Below, in pieces: positions 56,442 through 63,457 of a stretch of 64,000 bases of DNA. Below the pieces are notes generated by a model, which did no database searches, had not been told where the DNA came from, and was given only the letters and a program-made list of their open reading frames with translations. Made by a program: the position numbers and the translations under genes. How positions within the stretch are numbered: the stretch's first letter is position 1; every line of letters starts with the position of its first letter. The DNA lies in the NCBI RefSeq assembly GCF_013409505.1, contig NZ_JACCBN010000001.1, positions 5,208,001 through 5,272,000 of the forward strand, written 5' to 3'. The stretch comes from Actinomycetospora corticicola (GTDB lineage: Bacteria; Actinomycetota; Actinomycetes; Mycobacteriales; Pseudonocardiaceae).

Positions 56442-57910
56442 CCCCGCCGCCCGGCCTCGGCACCTGGACCGCCCGTCGCGCCCGCAACTCCCCGGAGCGC
56501 GTGGCACTGGTGCACGGCCCCGACCGCACCACCTACGCCGACCTCGACGACCGCGTCCGCCGGCTCGCGGCGGGCCTGCGCGGGCTCGGCGTCGGGCCGG
56601 GCGATCGTGTCGCCTACCTCGGGCCCAACCACCCGTCGTTCGTCGAGACCCTCTTCGCGACGACGGGGCTGGGCGCGGTCTTCGTGCCGCTCAACACCCG
56701 GCTCGCCGCGGCGGAGATCGCGTTCGCGCTCCGGGACACGTCGCCGCGCGTGGTGGTCACCCTCGATGGCAGCAACGCGTCGTTGCTTGCATCCGGTGAC
56801 AGCGACGACGCTTTCCCGTCACTCGAGGTGGGCGGCTCCTACGAGCAGCTGATCGCCGACAGTGCCCCCGCGGACCTCGTCGACGCCGATCCCGACGCGC
56901 TCGCCGTCCTGATGTTCACCTCCGGCACCACCGGCCGACCCAAGGCGGCGTGCCTGACCCACGCCAACCTGACGTGGAACGCGCTGAACGTCGTCGTCGA
57001 CGTCGACCTGCGCTCCGACGAGGTCTGCCTGCTCTCCGCGCCGCTGTTCCATGCCGCGGCGCTCGGGATGACCTGCCTGCCGGTGCTGCTCAAGGGCGGC
57101 ACGCTGGTGCTCGAGGCGGCCTTCGACGTCGACCGCACGCTCGACCTCGTCGAGCGCGAGGGCGTCACGATCATGTTCGGCGTGCCGACGATGTTCGCGA
57201 CGATCGCGCGCTCGCCCCGGTTCGCCGACGCCGACCTCTCCAGCGTCCGCTACCTGCTCTGCGGCGGCGCGCCCGTGCCGCCGGCCCTGCTCGACGTCTA
57301 CGCCAGCCGCGGCCCCGCCTTCCTCCAGGGCTACGGCATGACCGAGGCCGCCCCCGGCGTCCTGCTGCTCGACGCCGCACACGCGCGCTCGAAGGTCGGG
57401 ACGGCGGGCCGCCCGCACTTCTTCAGCGACGTCGCGCTCGCCGACGGCGGCGAGATCCTCGTGCGCGGCCCGAACGTGGTCGCGGGCTACTGGGAGCGGC
57501 CCGAGGAGACCGCGGCCGCCTTCTCCGACGCCGGGTGGTTCCGCTCCGGGGACGTCGCGACCCGCGACGACGACGGGTTCCACCGCATCGTCGACCGGGT
57601 CAAGGACCTCTACATCTCCGGCGGCGAGAACGTCTCGCCCGCCGAGGTGGAGGGGGAGCTCACCGGCCATCCCGAGGTCGTCGACGCCGCGGTGGTCGGG
57701 GTTCCCGACGACCGGTGGGGCGAGGTCGGGCACGCGTGGGTCGTCCTCGCGGACGGCGCGACGAGCACCCCGGCCGACCTGGTGGGGTGGCTCGACGGCC
57801 GGCTCGCGCGGTTCAAGACCCCGCGCACCGTCGAGGTCGTCGACGCCCTGCCGCGCAACCCCACCGGCAAGCTCGACAAGCCCGCCCTGCGTCGCTCACT
57901 GGGCCAGTGA
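56438..57910 (+). CDS. fcs: AMP-forming CoA ligase, probable hydroxycinnamate-CoA ligase
   Basis: 490 residues of the ANL superfamily: TSGTTGRPKAACLTH (P-loop, about 165-180), YGMTEAAPGV (A5), GYWERPEETAAAF, DGWFRSGDVA-like WFRSGDVATRDDDGF, VKDLYISGGENVSPAEVE (hinge) and PRNPTGKLDKPALRRS with the catalytic lysine. Coupled to ech by ATGA, so feruloyl/p-coumaroyl-CoA synthetase is the best call. Residues about 110-127 (SNASLLASGDSDDAF) have no counterpart in the family and correspond to a degenerate family A palindrome at the DNA level. Confidence 0.9.
   Translation: MTPPPGLGTWTARRARNSPERVALVHGPDRTTYADLDDRVRRLAAGLRGLGVGPGDRVAYLGPNHPSFVETLFATTGLGAVFVPLNTRLAAAEIAFALRDTSPRVVVTLDGSNASLLASGDSDDAFPSLEVGGSYEQLIADSAPADLVDADPDALAVLMFTSGTTGRPKAACLTHANLTWNALNVVVDVDLRSDEVCLLSAPLFHAAALGMTCLPVLLKGGTLVLEAAFDVDRTLDLVEREGVTIMFGVPTMFATIARSPRFADADLSSVRYLLCGGAPVPPALLDVYASRGPAFLQGYGMTEAAPGVLLLDAAHARSKVGTAGRPHFFSDVALADGGEILVRGPNVVAGYWERPEETAAAFSDAGWFRSGDVATRDDDGFHRIVDRVKDLYISGGENVSPAEVEGELTGHPEVVDAAVVGVPDDRWGEVGHAWVVLADGATSTPADLVGWLDGRLARFKTPRTVEVVDALPRNPTGKLDKPALRRSLGQ
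56765..56820. repeat. Family A palindrome inside a CDS, copy A4
   Basis: CGCGTCGTTGCT, ATCCGGTGACAGC and GACGACGCTTTCCCG match A1 (CGTCGTTGCTGTC, GTCCGGTGACAGC, AACGACGCTTTCCTG) and its end matches the tail of A2 (GTCACTCG / GCCACTCG). The arms have several mismatches, so the hairpin is weaker than at A1-A3. It keeps the CoA ligase frame open. The same phase of A1 would read SGDSNDAFLS; here it reads SGDSDDAFPS. Confidence 0.75.
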
Positions 57911-58348
57911 GGCCCGCGCGGCGTTGAGGAAGGAGCGGAAGCGTTCCCGCTCGTCGTCGTCGAGACCGCGCACCATCCGCTCCTCGATCGCGGCCACCGG
58001 CGCTGCGTAGCGCGCGAGCAGGTCGTGGCCGGCCGGGGTCAGCGCGATCAGCAGCTGACGCCGGTTGTGCGGGTCGCGGTCCCGCACGATGAGCCCCGCC
58101 CGCTCCAGGGCGGTCACGAGGTCGGCCATCGCCTGCGGGGTGACGAAGGAGTTCCGGGCGAGCTCGGCCGAGGTCAGGCCGTCGCGCGTGGCCAGCACCG
58201 TCAGCGCCGTGTACTGCAGCGCGGTCACCCCGGAGTCGCGCAGCAGCTCGTCGAGCCGGGAGCGGACGATGAGCTCGACCTGCTTGACCGCGTACAGCAG
58301 GGACGGCCGCGGCTGCGCACCGGGCGTCGTGGTCACCCGGCGCATCAT
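57896..58348 (-). CDS. MarR-family transcriptional regulator
   Basis: 150 residues: LYAVKQVELIVRSRLDELLRDSGVTALQYTALTVLATRDGLTSAELARNSFVTPQAMADLVTALERAGLIVRDRDPHNRRQLLIALTPAGHDLL is a complete MarR winged helix with the D-x-R wing. It is convergent with, and overlaps by 15 bp, the CoA ligase gene of the hydroxycinnamate pair, and divergent from the MatB-like ligase. A CouR/HcaR-type repressor responding to hydroxycinnamoyl-CoA is a reasonable guess. Start Met at 58348 or 58345; GTG at 58336 is possible. Confidence 0.9.
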   Translation of the reverse strand: MMRRVTTTPGAQPRPSLLYAVKQVELIVRSRLDELLRDSGVTALQYTALTVLATRDGLTSAELARNSFVTPQAMADLVTALERAGLIVRDRDPHNRRQLLIALTPAGHDLLARYAAPVAAIEERMVRGLDDDERERFRSFLNAARASLAQ

Positions 58349-58445
58349 GGCACGTTCGGCGTCCACGGGAGGTTCCGCGCGCGCCGGGCCCCGAGGGGGT
58401 GAGAATGTGCGGCGCTCCCCGAACGACGGTGTTGGAGGTCCCTCG

Positions 58446-59900
58446 GTGCCCCTGCTGCGCGCGCTGCTCGACGGCGGCCTCGACGATCCCGAGGCGGTGC
58501 GGATCGGCGACACCGCGTTCTCCGGCCCGGAGCTGCTCGGAGCGGCCGCGGTCGTCGCCGACGAGATCGCCGAGCGGGACCGGCCGTCCGCCCCCGTGGC
58601 GGTGGGGGCCACGGCGAGCGCGGAGACCGTCGTCGCGATCGTCGGCTGTCTGCTCGCGGGGGCGCCGGTGGTCCCCGTACCGCCCGACGCGGGTCCGGCG
58701 GAGCGGGCGCACGTGCTCACCGACTCGGGGGCCACGACCTGGTTCGGGGAGAAGCCCCGCGACGTCACGCTGACCGGGCGCCGGGTCGACCTGTCGCGTC
58801 GGGCCGGCCACGAAGTGCGCGAGGCGACCGGCGAGGGTCCGGCCCTCATCCTCTACACGTCCGGGACGACGGGATCCCCGAAGGGCGTCCTGCTCTCGGC
58901 CGCCGCGATGGCGACCGGGCTCGACGGGCTCGCCGACGCCTGGGCCTGGACCGACGCCGACACCCTCGCCCACGGCCTGCCGCTGTTCCACGTGCACGGG
59001 CTGGTGCTCGGCGTGTTCGGGGCGCTGCGCATCGGCTCCCGGCTCGTCCACACCGGCCGTCCGACCCCGGAGAACTACGCCGCCGCGGTCACCGAGCACG
59101 GCGGGTCGCTGCTGTTCGGGGTGCCGACCGTGTGGTCGCGGGTCGCGGCCGAGCCGACCGCCGCGGCCGCCCTGTCCGACGCCCGGCTGCTCGTCAGCGG
59201 CTCCGCGCCGCTGCCGGTCCCGGTCTTCGAGCGCCTCCGGGACCTCACCGGGCAGGCGCCCGTGGAGCGCTACGGGATGAGCGAGACCATGATCACGCTG
59301 GCGGTCCGGGCCGACGGGGAGCGTCGTCCCGGCTGGGTCGGCGTGCCGGTCGAGGGCGTCGAGGCGCGACTGCGCGCCGTCACCGAGGACGAGTCCGGCG
59401 AGCCGGTCACCACCGACGAGGACGTGCCCGCCGACGGCGAGTCGATCGGCGAGCTCCAGGTGCGCGGGGCCTGCCTGTTCGACGGCTACCTCAACCGGCC
59501 CGACGCGACGGCCGACACCTGGACCGACGACGGGTGGTTCCGCACCGGCGACGCCGCCGTCGTCGACGCGGGCGGCTATCACCGCATCGTCGGCCGCCGG
59601 TCGGTCGACCTCATCAAGTCCGGCGGCTACCGCATCGGCGCGGGCGAGGTGGAGACCGCACTGCTGGCCTACGAGGGCATCAGCGAGGCGGCCGTGGTGG
59701 GGGAGCCGGACTCCGACCTCGGGCAGCGCATCGTCGCCCACGTCGTCTGCCCGGACGGCGCCGTCGACGCGCAGGCCGTCATCGACTTCGTCGGCGAGCG
59801 GCTCTCCAAGCACAAGCGCCCGCGCGAGGTGGTCGTGGTCGACGAGCTGCCCCGCAACGCCATGGGCAAGGTGCAGAAGGCGCGGCTCCGCCGCTCGTAG
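58446..59900 (+). CDS. MatB-like acyl-CoA synthetase (malonyl/methylmalonyl type)
   Basis: 484 residues, ANL superfamily: ILYTSGTTGSPKGVLLS (P-loop), LPLFHVHGLVLG, ERYGMSETMITLAVRADGERRPGWVGVPVEGVE, GYLNRPDATADTWTDDGWFRTGDAA, DLIKSGGYRIGAGEVE (hinge) and PRNAMGKVQKARLRR. The short length, FHVHGL and the RYGMSET-GERRPG-VG-P block resemble malonyl-CoA synthetase MatB. The GTG at 58446 follows GGAGG by eight bases. Other short acids are possible substrates. A long palindrome overlaps the stop codon. Confidence 0.87.
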   Translation: MPLLRALLDGGLDDPEAVRIGDTAFSGPELLGAAAVVADEIAERDRPSAPVAVGATASAETVVAIVGCLLAGAPVVPVPPDAGPAERAHVLTDSGATTWFGEKPRDVTLTGRRVDLSRRAGHEVREATGEGPALILYTSGTTGSPKGVLLSAAAMATGLDGLADAWAWTDADTLAHGLPLFHVHGLVLGVFGALRIGSRLVHTGRPTPENYAAAVTEHGGSLLFGVPTVWSRVAAEPTAAAALSDARLLVSGSAPLPVPVFERLRDLTGQAPVERYGMSETMITLAVRADGERRPGWVGVPVEGVEARLRAVTEDESGEPVTTDEDVPADGESIGELQVRGACLFDGYLNRPDATADTWTDDGWFRTGDAAVVDAGGYHRIVGRRSVDLIKSGGYRIGAGEVETALLAYEGISEAAVVGEPDSDLGQRIVAHVVCPDGAVDAQAVIDFVGERLSKHKRPREVVVVDELPRNAMGKVQKARLRRS

Positions 59901-59971
59901 GTGCGCTCCGCGCAGGTGAGCGCTCAGGGGGCCTATAACCCCACTGAGTGCTCACCAGCGCGCAGCGCACC
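59900..59971. repeat. Composite palindrome B5 with TATAACC core
   Basis: Outer arms GGTGCGCTCCGCGC (59900-59913) and GCGCGCAGCGCACC (59958-59971) pair with one mismatch; GGTGCGCT...AGCGCACC is the same outer pair as in B3. The inner stem is GGTGAGCGCTCAG.../...CTGAGTGCTCACC around GCCTATAACCCC. It starts on the last base of the MatB-like stop codon. Confidence 0.82.
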
Positions 59972-60008
59972 GGTCGCGGACTACGCTCGGCGGGCGAGGA
60001 GGTGGCCC

Positions 60009-60236
60009 GTGACCGACGAGGAGCTGATCGTCGCGTTCGCCCTCACCCGCCTGGACCACCCCGGCCTGGAGCTCGAGGAGATCGCCGCCCTGCTGGTGCG
60101 GCGCCTCGGCCCGGACCGGATGCTCGACATGGCGGGCCAGAACCTCGCCGACCGCGGCGAACTGCGCGGGTCGCTGTTCGCCGCCGCGGTCGAGCGGGTC
60201 ATGCGGGTGGTGCTGACCCTCCGGGACGCGCCCTAG
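60009..60236 (+). CDS. Small conserved protein, function unknown
   Basis: 75 residues, mostly helical: DEELIVAFALTRLDHPGLELEEIAALLVRRLGPDRMLDMAGQNLADRGELRGSLF. No domain recognised. It has a good GGAGG five bases before its GTG and overlaps the convergent desaturase stop by four bases. Codon use looks like that of true genes of the region. Confidence 0.7.
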   Translation: MTDEELIVAFALTRLDHPGLELEEIAALLVRRLGPDRMLDMAGQNLADRGELRGSLFAAAVERVMRVVLTLRDAP

Positions 60237-61183
60237 ACGCCCTGCCCGCTCGTCTGCCCGGCCGGCCGTCCGCCGGGCTCGGGGGTCGCGCGCAGCTTCT
60301 CCAACCGCTCCGGCTTCGGCCAGCGGACGTTCCAGGCCCAGCCGAGCTTCTCGAAGACGCGGATCGTCCCGGCGGACAGGTCGATCTCGAAGCGGCCGAC
60401 CCCGTGCCGGGCCGACGTCGGGTCGGCGTGGTGCAGGTTGTGCCAGGACTCGCCCATCGACAGCAGCGCCAGCGGCCACACGTTGGTCGACCGGTCGCGC
60501 GCCTTCCACGGACGCTCGCCGACCATGTGGCAGATCGAGTTCGTCGACCAGGCGACGTGGTGGGACAGGCACACCCGCACCAGGCCGGCCCAGAAGAACG
60601 CGGTGAACGCCCCCCAGAGCGACCACGTCGCCAGCCCGCCGATCACGGCCGGGACGATGAACGAGGCCGCGGTGATCCAGCCGAACGCCCTGCTGACCCG
60701 CGCCACGTCGGGATCGGCGAGCAGGTCCGGGCAGTAGCGCTGCTGGTCGGTGAGCGACCGCTCGAGGATCCAGCCCATGTGCGCGTGCCAGAAGCCCTTG
60801 GCCAGCGCGGCCGGCGAGGTGCCGTAGCGCCACGGGGAGTGCGGGTCGCCCTCCTTGTCGGCGAAGGCGTGGTGGCGACGGTGGTCGGCGACCCAGTGCA
60901 GCACCGGTCCCTGCACCGACAGCGAGCCCGCGACCGCCAGGGCGATCCGCAGGCCGCGCCCGCAGCGGAACGCGCCGTGGGTGAAGTACCGGTGGAACCC
61001 GACCGTCACGCCGAGCATCGAGATCACGTAGAGCACGACGGCGAGGCCGACGTCGAGCCAGGACAGGCCCCAGCCCCAGGCGAGCGGCACCGCCGCGAGC
61101 AGGGCGAGGAACGGCACGGTGACGACGAGGTAGGTCATCACGTGCGGGGCGAGCGGGCGTCGATGGACATGCGTCGTCGTCAT
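60233..61183 (-). CDS. Acyl-CoA / fatty-acid delta-9-type desaturase
   Basis: 316 residues, integral membrane di-iron desaturase. The three histidine boxes are complete: GFHRYFTHG (about 63), DHRRHHAFADKEGDPHSP (about 100) and SWHNLHHADP (about 251). Four membrane helices flank them. It introduces a double bond into acyl-CoA or phospholipid acyl chains. Electron-transfer partners are not encoded nearby. Confidence 0.93.
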   Translation of the reverse strand: MTTTHVHRRPLAPHVMTYLVVTVPFLALLAAVPLAWGWGLSWLDVGLAVVLYVISMLGVTVGFHRYFTHGAFRCGRGLRIALAVAGSLSVQGPVLHWVADHRRHHAFADKEGDPHSPWRYGTSPAALAKGFWHAHMGWILERSLTDQQRYCPDLLADPDVARVSRAFGWITAASFIVPAVIGGLATWSLWGAFTAFFWAGLVRVCLSHHVAWSTNSICHMVGERPWKARDRSTNVWPLALLSMGESWHNLHHADPTSARHGVGRFEIDLSAGTIRVFEKLGWAWNVRWPKPERLEKLRATPEPGGRPAGQTSGQGV

Positions 61184-61362
61184 CGTTTCCTCACGGTACG
61201 GGCGACAGCTGACCGTCGCGGGTCGTGGGCGGGGCGGTCCGACGGCCGCGAGGTGTCACCCGCCGTCCCTGTCTGCTCAGGCGACGAACGCGGCGTGACC
61301 GGTCCATGACGTTGTACCGCACCGACTCGCGCCCGGGCATCGACCGAGGTCACCATCCGGGC

Positions 61363-61788
61363 ATGAGAGCGCACGTGATGCTCGTCGTCCTGGCCCTGGC
61401 TGGTCTGATCGGCCTGCTCCCTGCCGCCGCCTGCGCGGGGCCGGTCGCACCCGCCGTCGGGACCGTGACCTCGGTCGCATCGGCCGTGCCCGGAGCGGAC
61501 TCCGGGCTGCCGGTCCGGGCGTTGTCGAGCCTCCCGACGCAGGCCGGCGACACCGTGCGGCTGATCCGCCGCGGCGGGCCCTACCCGTCGTCCCGGGACG
61601 GGATCGTCTTCGGCAACCGCGAGCGCCTCCTGCCGGCGGAGGCCTCCGGCTACTACCACGAGTACACGGTCCCGACGCCGGGCTCGTCGGACCGGGGCGC
61701 GCGACGCATCGTCACGGGCGCGCAGGGCGAGTACTACTACACGGGTGATCACTACGGGAGTTTCGTCGTCGTGGACGTGAGCCAGTGA
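61363..61788 (+). CDS. Secreted guanyl-specific ribonuclease (RNase Sa type)
   Basis: 141 residues: signal peptide (MLVVLALAGLIGLLPAAACAG, cleavage possible as Sec or weak lipobox AAAC) and a microbial RNase domain: LSSLPTQAGDTVRLIRRGGPYPSSRDGIVFGNRERLLP, YYHEYTVPTPGSSDRGARRIVTG and YYTGDHYGSFVVVD. The catalytic Glu (HEYT), Arg (GARRI) and His (TGDHY) of RNase Sa are all kept, whereas the terminal disulfide cysteines of RNase Sa are missing. GTGA overlap with the inhibitor gene. Confidence 0.9.
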   Translation: MRAHVMLVVLALAGLIGLLPAAACAGPVAPAVGTVTSVASAVPGADSGLPVRALSSLPTQAGDTVRLIRRGGPYPSSRDGIVFGNRERLLPAEASGYYHEYTVPTPGSSDRGARRIVTGAQGEYYYTGDHYGSFVVVDVSQ

Positions 61789-62111
61789 CCGACCTCCACG
61801 CGGCCACCACCCGTGCGCGGGACCGGGCGCGCACCGTCGGCGTCGTCGCGGAGGCCGCCGACAAGCTGTCCACGCTCGCGGCGATCGGTCGCGCGCTGCA
61901 CTTCCCGGGGTACGTCGCGCCCAACCTCGACGCCCTCGAGGAGAGCGTGCGGGACCTGTCGTGGCTGCCGGTGGGGCCGGTGGAACTGGTCTGGGTCGAC
62001 GGCCCGCTGCGCGACGCGGATCCGCCGACCCACCGCGCGATCCGGGACATCCTCGACGGGGCGAGCAGCACCGAGGGCGAGCGCCCGTTCCGCCTGACCT
62101 GTGTAGGGTGA
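61785..62111 (+). CDS. Barstar-family RNase inhibitor
   Basis: 108 residues. The barstar core is visible: LSTLAAIGRALHFPGYVAPNLDALEESVRDLSWLPVGPVELVWVDG. The NLDAL segment supplies the barnase-facing aspartate (Asp35 of barstar), but the Asp39 hot spot appears as Glu in ALEES. It should stay in the cytoplasm and protect the cell from premature activity of the RNase gene it overlaps. Confidence 0.9.
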   Translation: MTDLHAATTRARDRARTVGVVAEAADKLSTLAAIGRALHFPGYVAPNLDALEESVRDLSWLPVGPVELVWVDGPLRDADPPTHRAIRDILDGASSTEGERPFRLTCVG

Positions 62112-62116
62112 CCTCC

Positions 62117-62182
62117 GTGCAGCGCTGGTACCGGTTTACGTGCTCGGCCCGGGAGGGGTCGGCGGGTAGACCGCTGCGCTAG
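62117..62182 (+). CDS. Aromatic leader peptide of the DAHP synthase gene
   Basis: A 21-codon open frame from GTG 62117 to TAG 62180-62182, preceded by AGGGTG. Its start reads M-Q-R-W-Y-R-F-T-C: all three aromatic amino acids lie within four codons. It ends nine bases before a strong hairpin and 82 bp before the DAHP synthase gene. This is the layout of a ribosome-mediated attenuator: aromatic starvation would stall the ribosome on the TGG-TAC-CGG-TTT codons. Confidence 0.7.
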   Translation: MQRWYRFTCSAREGSAGRPLR

Positions 62183-62190
62183 AGACCGTC

Positions 62191-62214
62191 CCGCGAGCCG
62201 TTCCCGGCTCGCGG
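62191..62214 (+). promoter_or_regulatory. Attenuator-type hairpin before the DAHP synthase gene
   Basis: CCGCGAGCCG (62191-62200), TTCC, CGGCTCGCGG (62205-62214): a perfect 10-bp stem with a tetraloop right after the leader peptide. No T-tract follows, so it may act with Rho or on translation. GCGCTGGTACC near the leader's aromatic codons offers alternative pairing. Confidence 0.6.
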
Positions 62215-62264
62215 TCGACGACGGCGGATCGGGTCCGGCTCCTCCGAGAGCCCAGGAGACCCCG

Positions 62265-63326
62265 ATGACCACCCTGCTTGAGACCGCGCCGCTCGACGGC
62301 GCGCGTACGGCCGCGGTGACGCCGCTGCCGTCGCCCGCCCTGCTGCGCCACGAGCTGCCCGCGTCCGAGGCCGTCGCCGCCTCCGTGCGCCGCGGCCGCG
62401 CGGGCGCCGAGGCGATCCTGCGCGGCGAGGACGACCGCCTCCTCGTCGTCGTCGGCCCGTGCTCGATCCACGACGTCGACGCCGCGCGCGAGTACGGCGC
62501 CCGGCTCGCCGCCGAGGCGGAGCGGCACGCCGACCGGCTCCACGTCGTGATGCGCACCTACTTCGAGAAGCCACGCTCGACCGTGGGCTGGAAGGGCCTG
62601 ATCAACGACCCGGGGCTGGACGGCTCCTTCGACGTCGCGCGCGGTCTGCGGACCGCCCGGTCGCTGATGCTCGACCTGGCGGAGCTGGGCCTGCCGCTGG
62701 GCTGCGAGTTCCTCGACCCGATCACCCCGCAGTACCTCGCGGACCTCGTCTCCTGGGGCTCGATCGGGGCGCGGACCGCGGCGAGCCAGGTCCACCGCCA
62801 GCTCGCGAGCGGCCTGTCGATGCCGATCGGGATCAAGAACGGCACCGACGGCGACGTCGGGGTGGCCGTCGACGCGGTCGGCGCGGCGGGCGCACCGCAC
62901 GCGTTCATGGGCGTCACGCCCGAGGGGCTCGCGGGCCTCATCACCACCACCGGCAACCCGGACGCGCACCTGATCCTGCGCGGCGGCTCCGCCGGCACCA
63001 ACTACGACGCGGCGTCCGTCGCGGCGGCGTGCACCGCGCTGACGGCGAAGGGCCACGCGGGCCGGGTGGTGGTCGACGCGAGCCACGGCAACTCCGGCAA
63101 GGACCACCGGCGTCAGCCCGCCGTCGTCGCGGACCTGGCCGAGCAGCGCGCCGCGGGCGGGCCGGTGGCCGGCGTGATGATCGAGAGCTTCCTCGTCGAG
63201 GGGCGCCAGGAAATCGGCCCGGACATGGTGCGCGGGTGCAGCGTGACCGACGGCTGCGTCGGGTGGGGGACGACGGTGGAGCTGTTGGACACGCTCGCCG
63301 CGGCCGCAGCGGTGGCCCACCGCTGA
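62265..63326 (+). CDS. aroG: 3-deoxy-7-phosphoheptulonate synthase, class I
   Basis: 353 residues, the usual length for AroF/G/H-type enzymes. VVGPCSIHDVDAAREYGARLA, VMRTYFEKPRSTVGWKGLINDPGLDGS, GCEFLDPITPQYLADLVSWGSIGARTAASQVHRQLASG, GIKNGTDGDV and VVDASHGNSGKDH cover the metal (Cys, His, Glu, Asp) and phosphoenolpyruvate ligands. It catalyses the first shikimate step. Feedback control by Phe, Tyr or Trp cannot be read from the sequence; the leader upstream contains all three. ATG preceded by AGGAG. Confidence 0.95.
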   Translation: MTTLLETAPLDGARTAAVTPLPSPALLRHELPASEAVAASVRRGRAGAEAILRGEDDRLLVVVGPCSIHDVDAAREYGARLAAEAERHADRLHVVMRTYFEKPRSTVGWKGLINDPGLDGSFDVARGLRTARSLMLDLAELGLPLGCEFLDPITPQYLADLVSWGSIGARTAASQVHRQLASGLSMPIGIKNGTDGDVGVAVDAVGAAGAPHAFMGVTPEGLAGLITTTGNPDAHLILRGGSAGTNYDAASVAAACTALTAKGHAGRVVVDASHGNSGKDHRRQPAVVADLAEQRAAGGPVAGVMIESFLVEGRQEIGPDMVRGCSVTDGCVGWGTTVELLDTLAAAAAVAHR

Positions 63327-63360
63327 CGCCGGGCGTGCACCGTGGGCCACCGCTGACGGC
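63311..63360 (+). repeat. Direct repeat of the end of the DAHP synthase gene
   Basis: GTGGCCCACCGCTGACGCC (63311-63329) and GTGGGCCACCGCTGACGGC (63342-63360) differ at two positions. The first contains the stop codon; the second repeats it 31 bp further on. Confidence 0.6.
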
Positions 63361-63457
63361 GGAGCCCGGGCTCTGCACCGATTCCGTGACGCATGCCCGG
63401 GTGGGAAGCGCCATCGACGTGGAACCGGTCCGGGCTGACCGTTCTACGATCCCGCGC

